The notes under the pieces are model-generated. The model ran no database searches and was not told the DNA's origin. It saw nothing but the letters and a program-made list of their open reading frames with translations. Below, one piece after another: positions 7,814 to 15,429 of a DNA stretch of 64,000 bases. This DNA comes from an uncultured Bacteroides sp. (GTDB lineage Bacteria; Bacteroidota; Bacteroidia; Bacteroidales; Bacteroidaceae), in NCBI GenBank assembly GCA_958477465.1, contig CAUEFX010000006.1, forward strand, positions 49,408-113,407, given 5' to 3'. How positions within the stretch are numbered: position 1 is the stretch's first letter; each line of letters starts with the position of its first letter. The position numbers were made by a program, and so were the translations under genes.

Positions 7814-8698
7814 ATGAAACAGACTGGATGCACCATCACCTTTTTATCTTTTTTTATTATGGCTTTTGGGGCATGCACGTCCAGATCGGATGAGGTTGTG
7901 ACAATTCTTGAACGGGCAGATTATGGCTTGCTGCTGACGCTGGCACTTGATAGAAAGAGTAGCCCCGCCTCTGCTAATTCCTCCATCGCTTTTGCTGTTG
8001 ATCATTTCGAAAAGAACAGTGACAAACAGGCACACTACAGAGCATTGCATTTGGAAAAAGAAAAAGCACAGATTGAAATGGAGAATAGGATATTGCAATT
8101 GGGGGCGGCTATAGCGATGTCCGTCCTGTTTCTGCTTGTAGCCTGTTATTTTTATAATAGGCATGGGTATGTAAAACTGAAGATAGGGCAGATCGGAAAA
8201 ACAGTAAAGAAAGGTAATAGACGGGTTGTCGTATTTTTGAATGATATATGCAGGTATAGGCAGCCGAATGATGAAAGAGCAAAGGAGATGTATGCTAAAA
8301 TCAAAGACCTGAGCTATCAAATAAATCGCCTGACGAAAGAAAATGTAGAACTTCGCAGCAAAATAGGGGTGAGCGAACTTGTAAAGATATTGAAGAATGG
8401 AACTGCCATAACCGAAAAAATGACTTCTAAAGAATGGGATAAAATATTCAATTTGGTCAACTGTCTGCATTTAGATCTTCTCATTAGATTGAAAGAAGAA
8501 CATACTCAATTAACAAAACGCGATATTGAACTCTTGGCTTTAATATTATTAGGATTTACCTCCAAAGAGTTGATGGCCGTTTTTGACAGCAAGGATATTC
8601 ATACTATTTTCAAGGCGAAATCCCGGCTGAAAGAGCGCCTGAAACTAAAGAAAGAGGAGTCTTTAGATGAATTTCTTCAAAAAGTGCAGGAAATTTAA
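7814..8698 (+). CDS. Membrane-anchored HTH regulator, TPR sensor part largely missing
   Basis: This 294-residue protein begins with a lipoprotein-like signal peptide (Cys21 in AFGAC). A short ~75-residue segment, ILERADYGLLL to KSSPASANSS, follows. Next come a coiled stretch (LEKEKAQIEMENRILQL), one transmembrane helix at ~96-115 (AIAMSVLFLLVACYFY), a coiled coil (IKDLSYQINRLTKENVELRSK), and a C-terminal LuxR-like helix-turn-helix (TKRDIELLALILLGFTSKELMAVF). Related Bacteroides regulators of this architecture carry several TPR repeats between the signal peptide and the membrane helix and start with an ILERADSL-like motif. Here that part is reduced to a stub. It may control the adjacent secreted-protein cluster. 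Its target is unknown. Confidence 0.75.
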   Translation: MKQTGCTITFLSFFIMAFGACTSRSDEVVTILERADYGLLLTLALDRKSSPASANSSIAFAVDHFEKNSDKQAHYRALHLEKEKAQIEMENRILQLGAAIAMSVLFLLVACYFYNRHGYVKLKIGQIGKTVKKGNRRVVVFLNDICRYRQPNDERAKEMYAKIKDLSYQINRLTKENVELRSKIGVSELVKILKNGTAITEKMTSKEWDKIFNLVNCLHLDLLIRLKEEHTQLTKRDIELLALILLGFTSKELMAVFDSKDIHTIFKAKSRLKERLKLKKEESLDEFLQKVQEI

Positions 8699-8777
8699 TT
8701 TGAAATTGTCCACTAAATATGCGATTTTTGGACGTAATCTTTTGATTCATAATATTATAACCTGTCCACCTCTGTAA

Positions 8778-8810
8778 TTGCAATAAATGCAAATTAATTA
8801 CTTAGCTTTG
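8778..8810 (+). promoter_or_regulatory. Possible promoter of the secreted-protein cluster
   Basis: TAGCTTTG at 8803-8810 fits the -7 consensus, with TTG at 8778-8780 (spacing 22, slightly long). If used it would leave a ~345-nt leader before the gene at 9156. Confidence 0.4.
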
Positions 8811-9155
8811 TAGCATGCTACTACAAACATTGAAGATATGAAATCACGTGCTATCTATTATTCTTGATTTGTTTGGGCTTATATGTGTTTTTTATACATA
8901 CAAATAATTCTTTTGGGCATTGTTTGGAAAAAGTAGATTTGATGGCTTTCGGACGGGTAATGTGTTGATAGAGCTAATCGTTTTATCGCTAATTATACCT
9001 ATTCATCGTTTCTCTTGAAAAAGAAATTATCTAATTAAAAATTAGGGAAGTGAGTGGCGCTATACTCCAAGAGAGGATGTTTATTGGAACTCTCTGTTTT
9101 GCAGGGTGGCTATATCGGTTAGTTTGGATGAAATGAATAATAACAGTTATAAATT
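8811..9155. other. Long leader/intergenic region without a gene
   Basis: No supported ORF lies here; an ATG at 8839 gives only a 9-residue peptide. No clear riboswitch or terminator was recognised. Confidence 0.4.
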
Positions 9156-10892
9156 ATGAGGAAGTATATCTATTTAACAATCGTTGTTCTATTTACTTTT
9201 AGTGTGTCTTTGAATGCACAAGAAATAGAAATATTGTCTTTTTTTGATAAATTTGAGGTCGGAACTCCTGCTAAGGTGGAAACAATTCTTCCTAAAACAG
9301 AAAGAATCAGTAGCAGACATAGAGGTAATATTACTGCTAATATATCACCGGATATACCGGACAGTATGCGTATTTGCATTGATGTGGCTGTTAGTAATTG
9401 GGAGAGCTATTTGGATAATGATGCAATGATTGTTTTGGACTTTGCATACGAGGATCTTGCTGGAGATTATGATATTGGTACTGATGTCATCTACTTGACA
9501 GATCAAGAAAATCAAACGCTTTATCCACTATGTTTGGCTAAGTTTTTAGGATTATATGACCAAAAGGAGGATTTGGATGGTACTATATATATAAATAAGC
9601 AGACAAAATGGGATTGCGGATATAGTAATCAAATTAAATCTGGAACTAATAATCTGACTTATGCTATCTTTCGAAGTATAGCACACATTGTGGGCTTCGG
9701 ATCGAGTGTGAGAGATAGAGGAGGATCACAAGGAATCACATTTGAATCTATTTATGGATATTCTGTCTTTGACAGACTGGTTTTCACATCTACAAGAAGA
9801 TTGGAGGAGATTCCCAATTCTAGGAGAGAAAATCAAGAACTGAAAGACTTCTGCTTATCCAATTTGGGGATAGTTTATGCATTGAAGAATAATGCTGCTT
9901 ATCAGTTGTATGCTCCTTCAACAGGATTTGAATCTTATCAATCATTACAATATTTTAATGATAAGAACTCTCTGATGTCTTATGATTTACAAAGTGGAGA
10001 GAAATTTTTGCGAGTGGATGATAGAACCTTGGAGGTACTTCATGTCATAGGGTGGGTTACTCGGGAACCGGCAAATGTTAAAATTGTAGCTGAAGGCTTG
10101 AGTGATGATGGGATTGGATCTGCTTCTCAAAGTTATAATTTAAAGGTAGAGAACTATTCCAGTTATTCAATTGGTCAGCCTCGGTGGATATATACTTTAC
10201 CATTAAAAAATGGAGGGGAAGAGATTGTTGCTACGTCTAATAGTTCAACTTTTACAATTCCGGTAATTGAGAGTTTGGATAAGTATATTATTAATGTAGA
10301 TGGTGATATTAATGGATTAATCACATTTAAATGTATTATGGATGAAAAGGAGGTGGTTGTTCGGTATAATATAACTCTGGAGTTGAAACCTAAAATTATT
10401 TCTTATAGTGAAATTATTAAGACTATAAATAAAACGAATACTGCGTACAGCGTAGACTTTACCGTTCATTATCGGGGGAAGGACTATATAGATGTGGGGG
10501 TGATTGAAGAGTATTCGTCAATTTTAAAAATGGAAATATTTAGAGAACCATACGTGGCACATGTACATAGAGGTAGTATCAATGTAGATAATTATGCATG
10601 GTTGGTATTGCGTGTTGATAATCAGTATGGAAGAGATGAAGTTGTCATTACTTTAGAGAATTTGGTTAATAGTTCTAATGAAGGTTATAATTTTGATTTA
10701 ACAGGAAATTCACAAATTCCTCGTGAGTTAATGAATGCTTCTTTTATAAAAGTATATACGAAAGAAGGCAAATATATTATGCAGATTGTTGGGGCGGATG
10801 ATTTATATAAACTTGATAAGGAAATTTATATACTTCAACTCTATGGCGACGATGGTATTTGTTTTAAAACAACAAAATATATAAAAATGTAA
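9156..10892 (+). CDS. Secreted metallopeptidase-like protein with destroyed active site and sorting-type C terminus
   Basis: This 578-residue protein has a signal peptide to ~residue 21 (VSLNAQ). Residues ~25-300 resemble the matrixin/pappalysin-like peptidases secreted by Bacteroidota. The place of the zinc motif HExxHxxGF reads RSIAHIVGF (Arg173-Phe181): the first His and the Glu are replaced and only His177 and the GFGSS tail remain. Residues ~305-500 form two Ig-like beta domains. The end (KVYTKEGKYIMQI, IYILQLYGDDGICFKTTKYIK) resembles a type 9 secretion sorting domain, as often found in Bacteroides species that lack a T9SS. It is probably a non-enzymatic surface or periplasmic protein. 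It overlaps the next gene by 1 nt (TAATG). The DNA is notably AT-richer than the PUL genes. Confidence 0.8.
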   Translation: MRKYIYLTIVVLFTFSVSLNAQEIEILSFFDKFEVGTPAKVETILPKTERISSRHRGNITANISPDIPDSMRICIDVAVSNWESYLDNDAMIVLDFAYEDLAGDYDIGTDVIYLTDQENQTLYPLCLAKFLGLYDQKEDLDGTIYINKQTKWDCGYSNQIKSGTNNLTYAIFRSIAHIVGFGSSVRDRGGSQGITFESIYGYSVFDRLVFTSTRRLEEIPNSRRENQELKDFCLSNLGIVYALKNNAAYQLYAPSTGFESYQSLQYFNDKNSLMSYDLQSGEKFLRVDDRTLEVLHVIGWVTREPANVKIVAEGLSDDGIGSASQSYNLKVENYSSYSIGQPRWIYTLPLKNGGEEIVATSNSSTFTIPVIESLDKYIINVDGDINGLITFKCIMDEKEVVVRYNITLELKPKIISYSEIIKTINKTNTAYSVDFTVHYRGKDYIDVGVIEEYSSILKMEIFREPYVAHVHRGSINVDNYAWLVLRVDNQYGRDEVVITLENLVNSSNEGYNFDLTGNSQIPRELMNASFIKVYTKEGKYIMQIVGADDLYKLDKEIYILQLYGDDGICFKTTKYIKM

Positions 10893-11923
10893 TGAGGCTG
10901 ATTTTATTAATATTATTTATAGCTTGTCCTTTCTGTAATATTTGTCCACAACTGGAGATTCAAGGCAGGCTTAAGGCGGGTGGGGCTATTCAAAGAGACG
11001 GCGTTCTTTTGGAGGAAGATGTATGTGTGTTCTCTTTTGGGGGTGGCGATACTTATGGCAGTTGGGGGGTTCATTTGGACGGTAAGACGGAAACTTATAT
11101 CGTGAAAAAGCAAGACTATCATTATGGATCTTTCTCTTTTTCTCTGAAAGAGTTGAATATACAACATCTAACGAATAACATTAAGTCTGGTTTAAAACGG
11201 TATGTTTTTGAGAATGATTCTTCTGTCTATTTTAGAGGAAATATTATTTTTCAAAATATTACCAGTCGTATAGTCGCTTGTTTTCCCATACGGTTGAATT
11301 TACTTCCATCCAGACCGATTCTGAAAAATGTAACTTTAGAGTGTGACGGATTTGATTGGGACCAATATCTACTTACAAATCCGATATTGAACTTTTATTT
11401 CACTTCTTCGCGTGAAAAAAAATATCTTATTAAGTGTGGAGAGGAAGGTCGGTCGTATATTGCTGTAAAATTCTATTATCCGTTTGAGAAAGTAGAAATA
11501 AATGCAGGTATTAAGAACATGTTCTTTGACAATATGATTATTGGATGGGATGATTATTATGTATTGGAACATCATAATGATTATGGTTCTGTAGCATCAT
11601 TAGATACGATACGGATGCATAAGTGGGTGAATGATCCGGAGTTATTGAAAGAGTATGAGAAATGGTTAGAACTGGAGACATCCGTAAAGGTGCAGAGTAA
11701 AGATACGGATGGTGTATATTATGTTCACTCAAAGCAGACATTGTATATCCAAGGGGTATTGGGACAGAAAGATATCAAAATATTGAATATCGATGGAACT
11801 ATAATACGACATTTGCAAACCTTTGATCAGAGAATATACCTTCCAAATCTGAAGAGAGGTATTTATATTGCTTGTGTAACGGCCAATAAGGCTGTTATAA
11901 CTCGAAAATTTTTGGTTAACTAA
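10892..11923 (+). CDS. Secreted protein of unknown function with sorting-type C terminus
   Basis: This 343-residue protein has a signal peptide (~1-18, LILLILFIACPFC), a beta-rich body of no family I recognise, and a C-terminal ~70-residue module. The module reads LYIQGVLGQKDIKILNIDGTIIR, then YLPNLKRGIYIACVTANKAVITRKFLVN, the pattern of T9SS type A sorting domains. It starts within the stop codon of the upstream gene (TAATG) and is followed 12 bp later by the next gene, so the three should be cotranscribed. A broken copy of the same kind of C terminus lies at 13975-14184, showing that this gene type was once duplicated here. Confidence 0.8.
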   Translation: MRLILLILFIACPFCNICPQLEIQGRLKAGGAIQRDGVLLEEDVCVFSFGGGDTYGSWGVHLDGKTETYIVKKQDYHYGSFSFSLKELNIQHLTNNIKSGLKRYVFENDSSVYFRGNIIFQNITSRIVACFPIRLNLLPSRPILKNVTLECDGFDWDQYLLTNPILNFYFTSSREKKYLIKCGEEGRSYIAVKFYYPFEKVEINAGIKNMFFDNMIIGWDDYYVLEHHNDYGSVASLDTIRMHKWVNDPELLKEYEKWLELETSVKVQSKDTDGVYYVHSKQTLYIQGVLGQKDIKILNIDGTIIRHLQTFDQRIYLPNLKRGIYIACVTANKAVITRKFLVN

Positions 11924-11935
11924 AAAATATTGCGT

Positions 11936-13924
11936 ATGAAAAAGTTGTTATTAATTTGTTTTTTAGGTTATACTTTGTGTGGCTTTTCTCAAACGACCAC
12001 AAAAACCACATACTCGTATGTTCTTGATGAATATAGGGGAAGTTGTTTAGATGTTCCGACTAAAAGAAAAATTGGAGGTGGAACGAAATTTATAGTTACC
12101 TATGAGGGTGACTGGACTAACGATATGAAAGGTGCATTTGAATATGCCTGCAAAATATGGGAAGAGCAGATACCAACAGCATTTCCGATAAGGATAACGG
12201 CAAAAATAGGTTATATCTTTTCAACAGGTAACCCGATGTCAAAGGTTTCTTCCGATGGAAAAGGTGGGGAATATGATTATGATTTTGCTTTGAAAACTCG
12301 TATAAAAGGTGTGTACATGGCTGAAATGTTTGGACCTCAATTTTTAGAGTCGCAATTTGCGAATAAAGAATGGATGGAGAGTGCAGATGGAATTATTACA
12401 TATAATGAAAATAGAATGGATGAATTTTCCTATTCTTTGTATCCTCAGTCTACTGACAAATATGATTTTGTAACATTTGTACTTCGGGATTTAGCAAAAT
12501 TTTTAGGATTTTCTTGGGCTAAGCAAGGTAATTCAGCCAATCAAACATTGGATTTTCAAGGAGAAAGACTGACTCCTTTCGAGCAGATTATAGCAGAAAG
12601 TATTGGCACAACTGATATTTATGAAGCGTACAAGAATGCTACCAAGGGTTCTTTGGATATAAATATTAGCTATAATAGCAAACTGAAGCTTTATGCACCT
12701 GATCCGTGGGTAAACGGGGGGGCTTTAAATTACTTTATACCGGATCCGAATCATAAATTGACGGAAATTTTATCTTATGAAATAGGGAGAGGTAGCGTAA
12801 TTCGTGATATTTCAGACAACTACTCGGATTTTTTTAGATATGGATTAGGATGGAGACCATTTACAGCTGTAGGTGGTGGAGGTGGTGGGGCAAGTGAACT
12901 GCCTTCTTCGACGGATGAAATATTTCCATATCAGGGTGAGATAAGAATAAGTAGCTTAGGTAAAATGCAAACCGTCAATTCACAGGATATTGATGAGACT
13001 TATATGCCTTGTGTCGCTTTAAATAGTGATAATGATAGATCCGAAGCGCTGAACTTTTTATTTAAATATAGTGAACCATATCATCCTAATCTGCGCTCGA
13101 ATGGTACTATTGGTGGTATAGGATGGACATTTAGTCTTATGAAAAAGGATGGTACTTGGGATGTTTTATCCGAACTTAAGGGTGACCCAACGATGTACCC
13201 GATATGGGTTAATGTTGCGAATTTAGATTTTAGCAATGTAGATAATTATGCACGTACTTACGATGGTTATTTGAAGACTCGGATATCGGCTTATGAATAT
13301 GTAAACTATTTTGATCGGGTAATTTTAAGTGGTAGAACTAGATATTACGTATTGGATTTTCTTCCGCAGAAACCTAAAATGCAATTTGTAAAAGTTATGC
13401 CCACTACATTTGGCTTTGTGGATGAATATGCCAGGACCATTAAAATAGCAATAAATGATTTGGAGGGAACAAATAAAATTATAGTAGAACAACTGGATGA
13501 AGGAGAAAAATATCCTCAAAAATATGAAGTAAAGGACTTTAAGAAAGGATATTTCACTGCAATTGTTGATAAAGAATTCTCTTCACAATTTACTATTGTA
13601 GCTTATAATGATAATGGAAGTGTCAAGAGTAAGACATTGACAATTGAACCTCTTGAACCTGCGAACCTGCAAACGGAACTTAGCCTTGAGAATAATTGTA
13701 TACGGATTTCTACAGATAATATACGACATAAGGATAAAAGTTTGCTTCAATCTTATGAAATTTATAGATTGGAAAATATGGTAACACCTGTAAAGGTAAA
13801 TCGATTAGGTGGGGAATTTGAGGACAATAGATTAGATATTAGTGATTTACAAAATGGACTTTATGTTATTTCTGTTTGTAATATTTGTAACGAAAGGTCT
13901 AGTATGAAATTTGTGAAACAATAA
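11936..13924 (+). CDS. Secreted metallopeptidase-like protein, zinc site lost
   Basis: The protein has 662 residues from the ATG at 11936 (an in-frame TTG two codons earlier is less likely). Its signal peptide ends near GFSQ. Residues ~40-300 are peptidase-like (FEYACKIWEEQIPTAFPI as in secreted matrixin-like proteins). The expected HExxHxxGF reads RDLAKFLGF (~184-192), so all three zinc/catalytic residues are replaced. A Gly-rich linker (GGGGGG) follows at ~315, then beta-rich domains with FN3/Ig character (DEYARTIKIAINDLEG...FTIVAYNDNGSVKS), and a sorting-type tail (DISDLQNGLYVISV...RSSMKFVKQ). It is a paralogue in plan of the gene at 9156. It is likely an adhesin or inhibitor-like scaffold rather than a protease. 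AT-rich. Confidence 0.8.
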   Translation: MKKLLLICFLGYTLCGFSQTTTKTTYSYVLDEYRGSCLDVPTKRKIGGGTKFIVTYEGDWTNDMKGAFEYACKIWEEQIPTAFPIRITAKIGYIFSTGNPMSKVSSDGKGGEYDYDFALKTRIKGVYMAEMFGPQFLESQFANKEWMESADGIITYNENRMDEFSYSLYPQSTDKYDFVTFVLRDLAKFLGFSWAKQGNSANQTLDFQGERLTPFEQIIAESIGTTDIYEAYKNATKGSLDINISYNSKLKLYAPDPWVNGGALNYFIPDPNHKLTEILSYEIGRGSVIRDISDNYSDFFRYGLGWRPFTAVGGGGGGASELPSSTDEIFPYQGEIRISSLGKMQTVNSQDIDETYMPCVALNSDNDRSEALNFLFKYSEPYHPNLRSNGTIGGIGWTFSLMKKDGTWDVLSELKGDPTMYPIWVNVANLDFSNVDNYARTYDGYLKTRISAYEYVNYFDRVILSGRTRYYVLDFLPQKPKMQFVKVMPTTFGFVDEYARTIKIAINDLEGTNKIIVEQLDEGEKYPQKYEVKDFKKGYFTAIVDKEFSSQFTIVAYNDNGSVKSKTLTIEPLEPANLQTELSLENNCIRISTDNIRHKDKSLLQSYEIYRLENMVTPVKVNRLGGEFEDNRLDISDLQNGLYVISVCNICNERSSMKFVKQ

Positions 13925-13974
13925 TTTCCACGTGTGCTTTTGATGGTAATTTGTTAGCGATTTGGGAGGAGCAA

Positions 13975-14184
13975 TTGAAACGTATCTTAGTGCAAAGCCT
14001 ACTTTTGTCTCCGTGAAAGTAGATGCAATAACTCCCATTCCCGAGACGAGGTATTGGATATGCAGGGGAGAGTCGTTCTTCGAACGGATGATTATGAATC
14101 TGTCAGCCGTTTGCCAAAGGGAATCTATATTGCGACATTGACATATACGAATGGAAAAATATCAACCCGAAAAATAGGCTTATG
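13975..14184 (+). pseudogene. Remnant of a secreted protein: sorting-type C terminus only
   Basis: The frame from about 14058 reads VLDMQGRVVLRTDDYES, then LPKGIYIATLTYTNGKISTRKIGL and a stop at 14182-14184, a clear sorting-domain end like that of the 343-residue protein at 10892. Upstream, another frame (SAKPTFVSVKVDAITPIPE) looks like the part just before such a domain, so a frameshift separates them. No start codon or signal peptide remains. Its stop overlaps the ATG of the next gene (TTATGA), echoing the intact gene pair at 10892. Confidence 0.6.
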
Positions 14185-15069
14185 AGACCGAATCTTTATT
14201 CTATTACCTGGATGTTGCTGATGGCATTTGCTACATCCGTAAATGCGTTTGAAACGGAAAGTCCGGATTTGAAGATTGTATGCCACAAGATAGAGAGTGA
14301 AGGAATTGTTTCTGCCTACGAAACTTATCTCTTTGAAATCGGAGATTATCCGGAGCATTCTCTTGGGCAACTTCAATGGAGCTATTCTTTGCCTCTGAAA
14401 GGAGGGGAGCCGAGGATAGTCGCTACCTCTGATGAGACAACCTTTACCATTCCGGTTGTTGGGGATGAGAGTGAATATGATATAAGTGCAGATTATGTCA
14501 TTGAGGGGATCGTCACATTAAGATACAATGCCAGTGGGGTGGAAAAGACTGCCTTGTATGGATTTGATTTAGACTTGAAACCTAAAATTATCTCTTACGG
14601 CGAGATTATTAAAACAGTGAATGAGACAAAGACGGCATACTGTATTGATTTTACGGTGCGCTATATCGGTAAAGATTATTTGCGCGTAGGGGTAATGGAG
14701 GATTATTCATACGTTTTGAAAATGCAGACAATTAAAGAACCTTACGTGGCGCATGTACATAGAAGTAGTATCAATATTGATAATTATGCATGGTTGGTAT
14801 TGCGTGTTGATAATCAGTATGGAAGAGATGAGGTGGTCATCACATTGGAGAAGTTGGATGGTGATACGGGAATAAGTGATAACCGGATGGGGGAATCTTC
14901 AGGGGAATTGTCCGATGCTTTTGCTGTAAAAGTGTATAGTAAGGCCGGAAAATATATCATGGAGATTAAGGATATGGATGAATTGGGAAGTCTTACACCG
15001 GATATTTATATACTTCGATTGTATAACGACAAGGGAGTCTGTTATAAGACTATTAAATATGCTAAGTGA
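14182..15069 (+). CDS. Secreted paralogue of the C-terminal half of the 9156 protein
   Basis: This 295-residue protein has a signal peptide (~1-23, MAFATSVNA). The whole mature part aligns with residues ~305-578 of the protein encoded at 9156. Shared blocks are PLKGG/NGGE, TTFTIPV, LKPKIISYGEIIKT, EPYVAHVHR and NYAWLVLRVDNQYGRDEVV, with the same sorting-type tail (KVYSKAGKYIMEI...YILRLYNDKG). The peptidase-like half is absent. The DNA over the NYAWLVLRVDNQYGRDE block is almost identical to the older copy, suggesting recent duplication or gene conversion. It has less AT-biased codons than the 9-14 kb genes. Function unknown. Confidence 0.8.
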   Translation: MRPNLYSITWMLLMAFATSVNAFETESPDLKIVCHKIESEGIVSAYETYLFEIGDYPEHSLGQLQWSYSLPLKGGEPRIVATSDETTFTIPVVGDESEYDISADYVIEGIVTLRYNASGVEKTALYGFDLDLKPKIISYGEIIKTVNETKTAYCIDFTVRYIGKDYLRVGVMEDYSYVLKMQTIKEPYVAHVHRSSINIDNYAWLVLRVDNQYGRDEVVITLEKLDGDTGISDNRMGESSGELSDAFAVKVYSKAGKYIMEIKDMDELGSLTPDIYILRLYNDKGVCYKTIKYAK

Positions 15070-15317
15070 ATAACTTTACTATTAGTTTGAATGTTAGGTG
15101 CTTATCCTGTTAATAACTCCGTTTATTTTCTGTTAATAACTAAGGTAGTTACCTGTTGATAACTTTGTTCGCAGACGGCAGTGTACCCTGTCGGGACGGT
15201 TACTTTTGTCCTGTTCATTTCTATTCTTCTTCTCTGCCCGGATACAAAATATTGCCGGGTGAGGATAAGACCGTTGTAGCTGAACCCTGTTTGATTATTG
15301 GCTCCTATTTCTATACT
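15070..15317. other. Intergenic region with CTGTTAATAACT direct repeats
   Basis: The motif CTGTTAATAACT occurs at ~15108 and ~15132, with a variant CTGTTGATAACT at ~15152. No gene is supported. The region separates the secreted-protein cluster from the PUL. Confidence 0.45.
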
Positions 15318-15385
15318 TATGATATAAAATTGAAAGCCTTTGCGATAACAATGCAAGGGCTTACCTCTTTTTTTTGTTAATTTTG
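15318..15385 (+). promoter_or_regulatory. PUL operator element and -7 box, GH28-like operon
   Basis: Element 15318-15348 (TATGATATAAA, N5, AAGCC, N3, GCGATAA) belongs to the seven-member motif family found in this PUL. TAATTTTG begins at 15378, exactly 60 bp from the element start. No TTG at -33 is present, which fits activator-dependent transcription. Start codon at 15430. Confidence 0.6.
15334..15376 (+). terminator. Hairpin plus T-run before the PUL
   Basis: The 10-bp stem AAGCCTTTGC / GCAAGGGCTT (one mismatch; 15334-15343 and 15353-15362) is followed by a T-run to 15376. It would end transcription from the upstream cluster. It overlaps the operator-like element at 15318, so one of the two readings may be incidental. 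Confidence 0.45.
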
Positions 15386-15429
15386 CTGCTGTAATAAAAT
15401 TAACAGAGAGTAAAATTAGAGAGAATTGA

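Noticed and set aside
8743..8810. An eighth PUL operator 60 bp before the -7 box at 8803
   Set aside because: The sequence at 8743 does not match the conserved positions, so the 9-15 kb cluster is probably outside the HTCS regulon.
9156..15069. Evidence for a type 9 secretion system
   Set aside because: Sorting-type C termini are present on several proteins, but no T9SS component gene is in the window, and such tails are common in Bacteroides without the system.
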